A stretch of DNA of 64,000 nt, from contig CAKSTF010000007.1 of NCBI GenBank assembly GCA_934491515.1, positions 5,409 through 69,408 on the forward strand. The letters are read 5' to 3'. The notes beneath the pieces are model-generated. The model did no database searches. It saw only the letters and a program-made list of their open reading frames with translations, and was not told where the DNA came from. Position numbers and translations under genes: made by a program. This DNA comes from an uncultured Eubacteriales bacterium (GTDB lineage: Bacteria > Bacillota > Clostridia > Oscillospirales > Acutalibacteraceae). Of the stretch, positions 44,400-52,531 are shown piece after piece; position 1 is the stretch's first letter; each line of letters begins with the position of its first letter.

Positions 44400-44746
44400 G
44401 GGGCCGTAAAGGTTTCGACAGGGGTATTGAACCTCGGGCAGCGAGCAGCGGTGCGGAACCGCTTTAAAATCCGCAATTTTAAAATTAACTGACAACTCTA
44501 AAGTTGCACTTGCAGCCTAATTAAGGCTGCCGTCCGTTAGCGGTAAACCGCGGCTGTTAACAGGGCGTCGATTAGCGGTGAACGTGAATACGGCATTGTC
44601 CCCTGCTGTATCATGAATCAGGGACTACCCGAATCGGCAGTTCGTTATCAAACGGTCGATAAGGTAAATTAAACTGATAACTGCGCTCGGAGATACCTGT
44701 GGGAATGTGCTTTTGGACGGGAGTTCGACTCTCCCCGGCTCCACCA
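44400..44746 (+). ncRNA. ssrA: Transfer-messenger RNA
   Basis: The 5' end GGGGCCGTAAAGGTTTCGAC pairs with the 3' end CGGCTCC-ACCA to give a 7-bp acceptor stem; GTTCGACTC gives the T loop. CCA is encoded. The tag frame appears at 44488-44520 and ends VALAA-stop; the likely tag is TDNSKVALAA with a Thr first codon rather than the common Ala, but the resume codon is not certain. Placed right after smpB. Confidence 0.95.
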
Positions 44747-44747
44747 C

Positions 44748-44787
44748 AAGTCCACCGTAATTTTGATAGAATTACGGTGGACTTTTT
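44748..44787 (+). terminator. Terminator after ssrA
   Basis: Perfect 15-bp stem AAGTCCACCGTAATT / AATTACGGTGGACTT followed by TTTCC. Confidence 0.85.
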
Positions 44788-44823
44788 CCATGCCCGAAAG
44801 CCGCTTGAAATACGGCATAAGTC

Positions 44824-44856
44824 AACCTCGCTGCAGAGCAATTCTGCGGCGAGGTT
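44824..44856. repeat. Stable hairpin in the ssrA-proximal remnant region
   Basis: AACCTCGCTGCAGA (44824-44837) and TCTGCGGCGAGGTT (44843-44856) pair over 14 bp with one G-U. No T-run follows. It may be the terminator of a lost gene. Confidence 0.5.
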
Positions 44857-44934
44857 TGGTACGTTTTATTGGATTACAGTTTTCTGTGCTATTGCAATCG
44901 TAAAATTGCCGTGAGTAATCGTTAAAAATTGCCC

Positions 44935-45126
44935 TTACCAAAAATGCTTATCAATGATTGCATTTAACTGCGTAGCAATTTCCGAAAAATCCCGGTTCAG
45001 ATCAAGCGTTTTCACGCAGATTTAATTACCGCTAATCTGATAGACGTTATCCGGCTGAGTTGCTTCGTCTGTTGCGGCATACAGTAGAATTCCAGATACC
45101 CGATGCGGTTTGTTATAGTACTTCCC
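44935..45126 (-). pseudogene. McrC (5-methylcytosine restriction system subunit) C-terminal remnant
   Basis: On the minus strand the frame reads KYYNKPHRVSGILLYAATDE, then QPDNVYQISGN, a TAA stop, and ICVKTLDLNRDFSEIATQLNAIIDKHF. This is the end of McrC, the partner of the McrB GTPase in modification-dependent restriction. Only about 63 residues are left; one nonsense codon interrupts them, and a stop lies directly upstream. No mcrB is present. It is clearly a dead fragment. The match is by recall of the family C-terminus. Confidence 0.65.
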
Positions 45127-45153
45127 TTATATCAACAAGCGATAGAAACATCT

Positions 45154-45786
45154 CTACCGAAATTCCTCCAATGCCTCAAAAATTGCGTCTTCGGCTTCTT
45201 CGCGTGTGTGATATACTTCGGGGCAGAATACTCTGTCCATTGAGTATTTCCAGGTGTCGCTTTGCGGATTACGGTATAGTACTATCAGGTGGTTTTTTAC
45301 TTTTAAGTAACTGTTGGATTTACCGGAAATTTTCCATTGGCGGCCTTTAAAGGTTGCCTTTCTAAATTCTTTGCTCTTGAAATCTTGTTCCCGCTTCTTC
45401 GCTTGTTCTATATTTCCTTCCATTTTGCCGGCGCAAATGCATCCCACGCCCAGACTTCTGAAATTTGGGTGAGACATATAATGAACATATCGAATAATTT
45501 GATGACCGCACATTTCACACACGCCCGTCTGCGCCCCTAAGTCCGTAACGCCGGTACAAGTCCAACCTGTTTTGGGCACATCATCCCGTTTCCAAAGATT
45601 GTCATAATCTTTCGGGTTTGGCGGCTGTGGCAGCTCGGCTGCAGGCTTATTCTTTTCTTCTGCGACTTGTTCGGACTCTTGTGCTTGCAGTTTAAAGATA
45701 TCTACCTGCTCATACCTATTAAACGGACAATCGGTTAATTCTCTCCTTCCGACGCCTTTCCCGCCTTCTGCTGAGCGAGACGCACT
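45154..45786 (-). pseudogene. Truncated zinc-ribbon-like protein of unknown function
   Basis: An open frame of about 210 codons runs left from 45,786 but has a stop immediately upstream and no usable start until a GTG at 45579. The readable product includes GRRELTDCPFNRYEQVDIF, a Pro/Gln linker, WTCTGVTDLGAQTGVCEMCGHQIIRYVHYM and a C-terminal domain ending EEAEDAIFEALEEF. CEMCGHQ plus a later CIC suggest metal binding. The 5' end appears cut off exactly where a GNAT fragment on the other strand begins. A short product from the GTG cannot be excluded. Family not recognised. Confidence 0.6.
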
Positions 45787-45795
45787 TTAGCGGGC

Positions 45796-46038
45796 TTGGG
45801 CGTTGACTCCGCCGGCTGCGGCAAACATATAGGTGAAAAACTCGTTTTGGACAGTCTTGAACAGGCTAAAAAACTTGGATTTTCAATATTACAATTCAAC
45901 GCCGTGGCAGAAAACAACATACATGCGCGTCACCTATACGAAAGACTTGGATTTGTGTGTGTAGGTACGCTTCCTAAGGGATTTCGTATGAATGACGGCA
46001 CTTTTGAAAATATCTGCATTTATTATCACGAACTTTAA
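45796..46038 (+). pseudogene. GNAT acetyltransferase C-terminal fragment
   Basis: Only the last 70-75 residues of an acetyltransferase remain: GKHIGEKLVLDSLEQAKKLGF, FNAVAENNIHARHLYERLGFVCVGTLP and YYHEL. These are the acetyl-CoA-binding helix and the final strands; the N-terminal half is missing. The first codon in frame is a TTG with no ribosome binding site. It abuts the truncated minus-strand gene at 45,786, so both were cut at one junction. Confidence 0.7.
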
Positions 46039-46146
46039 AACCGCTGCTTAAAAAATTTCTAACATTATTTACCTTAATAATTTTGCGTTATCTTCAAAAA
46101 ATACAATTGCAGACGCAAAAAAGAAATAAGGAGTGAAAAAAGAATA

Positions 46147-46326
46147 ATGGCTAAGAACGCAGCAGCTAAGAATGCTCTCAATCGCTTTAAGATGGAGGCT
46201 GCAGGTGAAGTCGGTGTAAACCTTAAGGACGGTTACAACGGTGATCTTACTTCCAAGCAGGCCGGCTCTATCGGCGGACAGATGGTCAAAAAGATGATCG
46301 AGTCTTACGAAAACAGCATGAAATAA
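46147..46326 (+). CDS. Alpha/beta-type small acid-soluble spore protein
   Basis: A 59-residue DNA-binding protein that coats and protects spore chromosomes and is degraded at germination. NRFKMEAAGEVGVNL, with a GPR-like cleavage context, and GYNGDLTSKQAGSIGGQMVKKMIESYE match the SASP family throughout. AAGGAGTG lies 11 bases before the ATG. It is a monocistronic unit with its own terminator; forespore SigG control is expected from the family, but I could not fix the promoter. Confidence 0.93.
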   Translation: MAKNAAAKNALNRFKMEAAGEVGVNLKDGYNGDLTSKQAGSIGGQMVKKMIESYENSMK

Positions 46327-46343
46327 TTCATTAAATGAACTTT

Positions 46344-46385
46344 AAAAAGCGCCGGCCGGTTTTATATGCCCGTCGGTGCTTTTTA
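46344..46385 (+). terminator. Terminator after the SASP gene
   Basis: AAAAAGCGCCGGC pairs with GTCGGTGCTTTTT (two G-U), followed by AA. The loop includes TTTTATATG. Confidence 0.8.
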
Positions 46386-46408
46386 ACTTAAAAGCGGAGG
46401 TGTATGGA

Positions 46409-46630
46409 ATGTTTGATAAAATTTGTCTTGTATTATCTATCATCGGCTGTATAAACTGGGGTCTTGTGGGGCTGTTCAGTTTTGACCTGGTGGCTTGGAT
46501 ATTCGGCGGAAGCACTATGATCTTGAGCCGCATAATATATACGGTAATCGCGCTTGCGGGTATATGGTGCATTTCTTTGCTTTTCAAGGACACAAGCGAA
46601 GAAGCGGTTGGTACAAAACAGCACAACTAA
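46409..46630 (+). CDS. DUF378-family small membrane protein (YuzA-like)
   Basis: A 73-residue protein with two membrane helices (about residues 5-25 and 42-63). The motif CINWGLVGLFSFDLVAWIFG is the DUF378 signature. The start is at ATG 46409 after GGAGGTG; an upstream in-frame start overlaps the SASP terminator. Function unknown. Confidence 0.85.
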   Translation: MFDKICLVLSIIGCINWGLVGLFSFDLVAWIFGGSTMILSRIIYTVIALAGIWCISLLFKDTSEEAVGTKQHN

Positions 46631-46636
46631 AAAAAT

Positions 46637-46677
46637 ACAGAGCCGTTCGGACTTACCGAAACGGCTCTTTTAATTTA
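46637..46677. terminator. Bidirectional terminator between DUF378 gene and dut
   Basis: AGAGCCGTTTCGG-type stem (46639-46650 with 46656-46668), with TTTTAATTT rightward and TGTATTTTTT leftward. Confidence 0.8.
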
Positions 46678-46684
46678 AACTTTA

Positions 46685-47122
46685 TTATTTTGTGCCGGTG
46701 GAGCCAAATCCGCCGGTATTGCGCGCGGTTTGCGACAGTTCTGTACATTCGCAGAATTCCGCTTTAAGATATGGGGCTATCACCAACTGTGCTATACGTT
46801 CGCCGGAAGAAAGTGTTTGAACATCGCGCGATTGGTTATAAATAGAAACCATTATCTCTCCGCGGTAGTCGCTGTCTATTACTCCTACTTTGTTTGCCGG
46901 TGCCAATCCGCGTTTGGTGGCAATACCGCTTCTTGCATATACAAGCCCTACATAACCTTCGGGTATTTCTACCGCAATTCCTGTATGTACCAAAACCGTT
47001 TCGCCGGGCGACACTTTTATATCGCCGTTCGGGAGTGCGTACAGGTCTGCTCCTGCCGCAAAAGGTGTTCCGTATGTAGGCATAACGGCGTTTTTATCCG
47101 TTTTCATAAAATTCACTTTCAT
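46685..47122 (-). CDS. dut: Deoxyuridine 5'-triphosphate nucleotidohydrolase
   Basis: Trimeric dUTPase that removes dUTP and makes dUMP for thymidylate. The 145-residue protein has all five motifs: AGADLYAL, ARSGIATKRGL, GVIDSDYRGEI, RIAQLVIAPY and GFGSTG. It overlaps the preceding small gene by 4 bp. It is in the same leftward run as ypeB. Confidence 0.95.
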   Translation of the reverse strand: MKVNFMKTDKNAVMPTYGTPFAAGADLYALPNGDIKVSPGETVLVHTGIAVEIPEGYVGLVYARSGIATKRGLAPANKVGVIDSDYRGEIMVSIYNQSRDVQTLSSGERIAQLVIAPYLKAEFCECTELSQTARNTGGFGSTGTK

Positions 47123-47496
47123 ATATTTTCCGCCTTTCTTATTTCCCAGTAATATTTTCTGTTACATTCGGGAAAATTGTTTAAAATACCGTGTTCAGGG
47201 TCATAAAACGTGCCGTAAAAATAAAGTGACCAATGCCAGCATTTCGGTGTTTCAAGACTGAGCAGCGCAATATTCGGCAGGTCTGATTTGTTTTCTGCCG
47301 TTTTTCTTTCTTTAGAATAAATAAACCCGAATTTATCAAGCACCGACTTCATCTGCTTTAATGTAAGTTCGGCGTCTGTTTTCGTAATTTCAATTATTCT
47401 TTCCACCGGCATTTGGGTAAGCATTGAAAGCACCGCTTGCCCGCAGGCAAGCGGATTTGGTTCGTAAATGTGATTGATTTTTTGAATTTGTGCCAT
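47119..47496 (-). CDS. Small papain-like (C39-like) protein
   Basis: A 125-residue soluble protein with no signal peptide. Cys in NPLACGQAVLSMLTQMP (about residue 18), His in KCWHWSLYFYGTFYDPEHGIL and a following Asp match a papain-like Cys-His-Asp order, like peptidase C39 domains. It could be a peptidase or an inactive relative. It lies between ypeB and dut and overlaps dut by 4 bp. The assignment is from motif order only. Confidence 0.6.
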   Translation of the reverse strand: MAQIQKINHIYEPNPLACGQAVLSMLTQMPVERIIEITKTDAELTLKQMKSVLDKFGFIYSKERKTAENKSDLPNIALLSLETPKCWHWSLYFYGTFYDPEHGILNNFPECNRKYYWEIRKAENI

Positions 47497-47550
47497 AATA
47501 TTCCTACCTTTTGGGATATATTAACACAACTATGCTTTGCTTGTCAAAAT

Positions 47551-48873
47551 CTATTTTACAAGCGTCCCGTTTTCACCTATAAGAAGAATATAAATGTTTT
47601 CACATTCAAGCGTTGCGGTATTCACATATACAAGTATATCATTATCGTCAGAGGTGCATTTGAATTCATAGCATCTAACCTCACCGCCGCCGGAAGTCGG
47701 TATCAGGGTGATTTTTGCTCCTTCGGTTGCAAGTCCGCTGCTTATTGAAGCAAGCGCTTCCTCTTCCGTGTACTTCGGAGCTTCAAAAACGCGGCTGGTA
47801 TGGTTTGTAAGGTAACCCACGCTTTCAAAAGAATAAATTTCACCGTTATCTTCCGCAACACCTACTTTTATCAAATCTGTATAACATACTGTCTGACCGT
47901 CAAGATAAGCAAAGTTTGCGGTAAGAATGCCGTCCTTGCTTTCAAAATATGTGATAATCATATTGTTAAAGCCGTTATCGGTTAAAAAGCGTTCTGCACG
48001 GGCGCAAAGTTCTTCGTTTGTAAGATTTTTTGTGCCTATATCTCGGTTTTTAAGCATATATACCGGATATCCTCCAAGTTTGCTTATACTTATGCTTAAA
48101 GAATTATTTCTGAACAAATAACACTCAATCTTTCCCTGCACCGTATCGGTATACTGTAAGTTTTCCGTGGTTCCGGATATTCTTCTCGCAAGATTCTGCG
48201 CTTGATTTTTGCCGACTTCCGGCTTGTTTGCAATTACCGTAGGCTTTTTTGAAAGTATGTGGTCGGAATACGGACCGTCATAAATCAGCGTGGGGTAATC
48301 GGTAAGTTTTTCTTCAAGTTCCGTAAGAGCGCTCGCCAGTGCGGATTTATCAATTTTTCCGCTGATTTTGTTGTTGATTTCGGTGCTCCAATAATCGGCA
48401 TTGTTAATATTGATTTCGGTGTTTTCAACGGTCTTTGAAACCGTTTCCGCAGTTTTTGCAAGCAGGTCAAGATTGTCCTTTTGGGTTTGCGTTATTTCCT
48501 TGCCGGCAATCATATCTTTTGATACCGAAAGGGCAAAATTTCCGACCTGCGATAAAAACAGGTTTATGGTATCAAGTTTTTCCGTGTTACCGGGAAGTTT
48601 TCCAAGGGCTTCTTTGGCAAGTTCAGACTCGCAGTAAATTTTTGCGGCATATGAACTGAATGCTTTGGGCGTTGTAACGTATGTTGCTTTTTTAAGATCG
48701 GTAGATATATTGTTTACGCTTTCGCTTAAATTGTACATAGCGTGCGTATATCCGTTTTGCAGTATAGTTTTATAACGTCGGCTTCTCTGGTGTTCTTTAA
48801 GGTATGTCCCGAACATTATCGCGAGAGCCGTAACAAAGAAAGCAACCACCCTTATAAATGTTCTCTTACTCAA
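47551..48873 (-). CDS. ypeB: Germination protein YpeB
   Basis: Spore inner-membrane protein that stabilises the cortex-lytic enzyme SleB. The start is set at TTG 48873 (LSKRTFIRVVAFFV) because AAAGGAGTG is 8 bases upstream, inside a longer open frame; this gives 440 residues. An N-terminal membrane helix (about residues 5-22) precedes an Ala/Leu-rich helical region and C-terminal PepSY-like repeats. No sleB gene lies beside it, which is unusual. Confidence 0.88.
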   Translation of the reverse strand: MSKRTFIRVVAFFVTALAIMFGTYLKEHQRSRRYKTILQNGYTHAMYNLSESVNNISTDLKKATYVTTPKAFSSYAAKIYCESELAKEALGKLPGNTEKLDTINLFLSQVGNFALSVSKDMIAGKEITQTQKDNLDLLAKTAETVSKTVENTEININNADYWSTEINNKISGKIDKSALASALTELEEKLTDYPTLIYDGPYSDHILSKKPTVIANKPEVGKNQAQNLARRISGTTENLQYTDTVQGKIECYLFRNNSLSISISKLGGYPVYMLKNRDIGTKNLTNEELCARAERFLTDNGFNNMIITYFESKDGILTANFAYLDGQTVCYTDLIKVGVAEDNGEIYSFESVGYLTNHTSRVFEAPKYTEEEALASISSGLATEGAKITLIPTSGGGEVRCYEFKCTSDDNDILVYVNTATLECENIYILLIGENGTLVK

Positions 48874-48977
48874 GAAAATCACTCCTTTGATTTCTATTTT
48901 TACCAAATAACGGCTTAAATAATCATTTTTCGGTGTTGCATTTTTAAATTTGCTGTGATAATATAATACAGTAAATG

Positions 48978-49207
48978 CATTGACGGAGACAGTAGCGGCG
49001 TCTATCCCCTGCCTTCAGCGAGTCGGTGACGGTGCAAGACCGACGGCGGCGATTCCGCGAATATCACTCCCGAGCAGCAGCGCGAAAGTTTTTTTACTAG
49101 TAGCGTCCGCCGGCATTCCGCCGTTATCGGATAGCGGATGATTGTCCGTCATAATAGGTGGTTAACGGTAAGATTTTATCCCGTCCTGTTATGGACGGGA
49201 TTTTTTT
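48978..49207 (+). promoter_or_regulatory. T-box leader controlling ileS
   Basis: Contains a long stem I region (about 48,978-49,100) with a likely ATC isoleucine specifier at 49063-49065, the T-box sequence AATAGGTGGTTAACG (49153-49167) with TGGT pairing to tRNA-Ile NCCA, and a terminator ATCCCGTCC / GGACGGGAT plus seven T (49178-49207). A TATAAT at 48962-48967 probably drives it. Uncharged tRNA-Ile should favour the antiterminator. Confidence 0.9.
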
Positions 49208-49229
49208 ATAAATTAGGAGGAATGTAAAC

Positions 49230-52200
49230 ATGTACGACAGCATAAAACCTAATGTCAATTTTGTAGAAGAAGAAAAAAAGATTAAAGAGTTTTGGGATAA
49301 GAACGGAGTTTTTGAAGAAAGCATTAAATCCCGCGAAGGCTGCAAACCTTATGTTTTTTATGACGGCCCGCCCACTGCAAACGGAAAACCGCATATAGGC
49401 CATGTGCTTACGCGCGTTATCAAAGATATGATACCGCGTTACCATACAATGAAGGGTGAAATGGTTCCGCGCAAAGCCGGCTGGGATACGCACGGACTTC
49501 CGGTAGAACTTGAAGTTGAAAAACTTTTGGGTCTTGACGGAAAAGAACAGATAGAAAAATACGGCCTTGAACCCTTTATAAAGCACTGTAAGGAAAGCGT
49601 TTGGAAATATAAGGGTATGTGGGAGGATTTTTCTAAAACCGTCGGCTTTTGGGCGGATATGGATAATCCTTATGTAACCTATGATAACAATTTTATCGAA
49701 TCTGAGTGGTGGGCTCTTAAACAGATTTTTGAAAAGGGTCTTTTATATAAAGGATTCAAAATCGTTCCCTACTGCCCACGCTGCGGAACACCGCTTTCCT
49801 CGCACGAAGTTGCGCAGGGCTATAAAGCGGTAAAAGAACGCAGCGCCGTTGTCCGCTTTAAAGTTACGGGCGAGGACGCATGTTTCCTTGCCTGGACAAC
49901 TACCCCCTGGACGCTTCCCTCCAATACCGCGCTTTGCGTTAATCCGAACGATAACTATTGCAAAGTATCGGCGGCAGACGGCAACACCTATTATCTTGCC
50001 GAAGATTTGCTTGATAAAGTTCTCGGAAAACTCGGCAGCGAGGATACGCCTGCATACAAAGTACTTGAAACATTCAAGGGCAAAGACCTTGAATATATGG
50101 AATACGAGCCGCTTTACAAATGCGCCGCAGATGTTGCCGAAAAGCAAAACAAAAAGGCACACTTTGTTATGTGCGATGATTACGTAACCATGACGGACGG
50201 TACCGGCATAGTTCACTGCGCTCCTGCTTTCGGTGAAGACGACGCCCGCGTAGGCAGAAAATATGATCTTCCCTTTGTTCAGTTTGTTGACGCGAAGGGC
50301 GATATGACCGATGATACGCCGTTTGCCGGTAAATTTGTTAAAGACGCCGATCCGTTGGTACTTGCAGACCTTGATAAGCGCGGTTTGCTTTTTGATGCGC
50401 CCAAATTTGAACACGATTACCCCTTCTGTTGGCGCTGCGATACTCCGCTTATCTACTATGCGCGCGAATCGTGGTTTATAAAAATGACCGCTGTGCGCGA
50501 CGACCTTATAAGAAATAACGATACGGTAAACTGGATACCCGAAACCATAGGTAAAAAGCGTTTCGGCGATTGGCTGCGCAATGTTCAGGATTGGGGTATT
50601 TCAAGAAACCGCTATTGGGGCACTCCCCTTAATATATGGACCTGCGAATGTGGTCATATGCATTCGGTAGGCAGTATTGAAGAACTTAAATCCATGTCGG
50701 ACAATTGTCCTGACGATATCGAACTGCACAGACCCTATATAGATGCAGTAACTATTAAATGTCCCCACTGCGGCAAGCAGATGCACCGTGTACCGGAGGT
50801 TATCGACTGCTGGTTTGATTCCGGTTCAATGCCCTTTGCACAGCACCATTATCCGTTTGAAAACAAGGAACTCTTTGAACAGCAGTTCCCTGCCGACTTT
50901 ATTTCCGAGGCCGTAGATCAAACGCGCGGTTGGTTCTATTCGCTGCTTGCCATATCTACCCTTATATTTAATAAGGCGCCCTTTAGAAATGTAATAGTAT
51001 TAGGTCACGTTCAGGATGAAAACGGTCAGAAAATGTCTAAATCCAAAGGCAACGCCGTTGACCCGTTTGACGCCTTGAGTCAGTACGGCGCGGACGCTAT
51101 ACGCTGGTATTTCTACACAAACTCCGCACCGTGGCTGCCGAATCGTTTCCACGGAAAAGCGGTTACCGAAGGTCAGCGCAAATTTATGGGCACACTTTGG
51201 AACACTTATGCTTTTTATGTTTTATATGCAAATATTGACGAGTTTGACCCGACTGCACATACTTTAAAGCAGGAATGTCTTACAGTTATGGATAAGTGGC
51301 TTCTTTCAAAACTTAATACCATGATTGCAGACGTTGACAGCAACCTTGCTGCATATCGCATACCCGAGGCTGCTAAAGCGCTTCAGGAGTTTGTGGACGA
51401 TATGAGCAACTGGTATGTACGCCGCGGCAGAGAACGCTATTGGGTGCAGGGAATGACCGATGATAAAGAAACGGCATATCTTGTACTTTACGAAGCGCTT
51501 GTAAAAACCGCTAAGGCAGCCGCACCGTTTATTCCCTTTATGGCAGAAAGCATTTACCAGAACCTTGTAAGAAATGTTGATAAAAATGCGCCTTTAAGCA
51601 TACACCTTTGCGATTTCCCGACGGTTGAGAACGACTGCATCAACCGCGAACTTGAAGAAAAAATGGACAATGTTCTCGAAATCGTTGTTTTAGGACGTGC
51701 TGCCAGAAACGGCGCTGCCATTAAAAACCGCCAGCCGCTTGGAACTATGTTTGTTAAGTGCCCCGTTAAACTTGAAGATTTCTATACCGAAATAATAAGG
51801 GACGAACTCAACATAAAAAATGTTGACTTTACAGACGCAGTAGATGGTTTTGTAACCTATGTGTTTAAACCGCAGCTTAAAACGTTAGGTCCTAAATACG
51901 GCAAACTTTTAGGCGAGATACGCACGGCTTTATCGTCGCTTAACGGAAACGAGGCAAAAGCTACTCTTGATAAAACCGGCGAACTTCAGCTTTCCCTTTC
52001 CGGCAGTACCATAACCCTTACTGCAGAGGATTTGCTTATCGAAGCCACGCAGAAAGAAGGTTTTTACACTTTAAGTGATAAAGGAATTACCGTTGCCATC
52101 GATACGGCACTTACACCCGTACTGCTTGAAGAAGGCTATATAAGAGAACTTGTAAGCAAAATTCAGACAATGCGCAAAGAAGCAGGATTTGAGGTAACCG

Positions 52201-52385
52201 ATCATATCACGGTCACTATCGGCGGCGACGACGAGATTTGCTCTCTTTGCCAAAAACGTGCTGCGGAGATCACCGGCGATACCCTTGCGGATAAACTTGA
52301 CACCGCCGCACCGGAATCGGACGCTTTTGTAAAGCAATGGGACATCAACGGCAAGGACGTCACCGTGGGCGTAAAAAAAGTTTAA
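49230..52385 (+). CDS. ileS: Isoleucyl-tRNA synthetase, eukaryote-like type 2 (IleS2)
   Basis: Class I synthetase charging tRNA-Ile, with an editing domain that clears Val-tRNA. The 1,051-residue protein has HIGH at residues 55-58 and KMSKS near residue 601. The segment GWDTHGLPVELEVEKLLG, the extra length and the absence of the C-terminal zinc finger of typical bacterial IleS place it in the eukaryote-like group, known for low mupirocin sensitivity. It is regulated by the upstream T-box. Confidence 0.95.
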   Translation: MYDSIKPNVNFVEEEKKIKEFWDKNGVFEESIKSREGCKPYVFYDGPPTANGKPHIGHVLTRVIKDMIPRYHTMKGEMVPRKAGWDTHGLPVELEVEKLLGLDGKEQIEKYGLEPFIKHCKESVWKYKGMWEDFSKTVGFWADMDNPYVTYDNNFIESEWWALKQIFEKGLLYKGFKIVPYCPRCGTPLSSHEVAQGYKAVKERSAVVRFKVTGEDACFLAWTTTPWTLPSNTALCVNPNDNYCKVSAADGNTYYLAEDLLDKVLGKLGSEDTPAYKVLETFKGKDLEYMEYEPLYKCAADVAEKQNKKAHFVMCDDYVTMTDGTGIVHCAPAFGEDDARVGRKYDLPFVQFVDAKGDMTDDTPFAGKFVKDADPLVLADLDKRGLLFDAPKFEHDYPFCWRCDTPLIYYARESWFIKMTAVRDDLIRNNDTVNWIPETIGKKRFGDWLRNVQDWGISRNRYWGTPLNIWTCECGHMHSVGSIEELKSMSDNCPDDIELHRPYIDAVTIKCPHCGKQMHRVPEVIDCWFDSGSMPFAQHHYPFENKELFEQQFPADFISEAVDQTRGWFYSLLAISTLIFNKAPFRNVIVLGHVQDENGQKMSKSKGNAVDPFDALSQYGADAIRWYFYTNSAPWLPNRFHGKAVTEGQRKFMGTLWNTYAFYVLYANIDEFDPTAHTLKQECLTVMDKWLLSKLNTMIADVDSNLAAYRIPEAAKALQEFVDDMSNWYVRRGRERYWVQGMTDDKETAYLVLYEALVKTAKAAAPFIPFMAESIYQNLVRNVDKNAPLSIHLCDFPTVENDCINRELEEKMDNVLEIVVLGRAARNGAAIKNRQPLGTMFVKCPVKLEDFYTEIIRDELNIKNVDFTDAVDGFVTYVFKPQLKTLGPKYGKLLGEIRTALSSLNGNEAKATLDKTGELQLSLSGSTITLTAEDLLIEATQKEGFYTLSDKGITVAIDTALTPVLLEEGYIRELVSKIQTMRKEAGFEVTDHITVTIGGDDEICSLCQKRAAEITGDTLADKLDTAAPESDAFVKQWDINGKDVTVGVKKV

Positions 52386-52417
52386 TATTCAAAACCATAT
52401 AATGTATGTATTTTATA

Positions 52418-52459
52418 AGCGGAGAAACGGCGGATTTCAACTGTCGCTTCCCCGCTTAA
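52418..52459 (+). terminator. Possible terminator after ileS
   Basis: AAGCGG..AACGGCG and TGTCGCTT..CCGCTT form an imperfect hairpin without a strong T-run. A -10 TATAAT for the next gene follows near 52,490. Confidence 0.35.
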
Positions 52460-52531
52460 ATTCTTCTTGTCTTTTGTAAAAATTATGTTATAATATAGTA
52501 TATTTTGTTATGAAGGGAAGTTATATTTTAT

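Noticed and set aside
44611..44841. Minus-strand 76-codon frame with GAGESRTPV
   Set aside because: It is the reverse complement of the tmRNA 3' end, a common false gene call.
49743..50414. Long minus-strand open frame opposite ileS (223 codons)
   Set aside because: It lies wholly inside the well-supported ileS gene, has no ribosome binding site and has a composition expected of an antisense frame.
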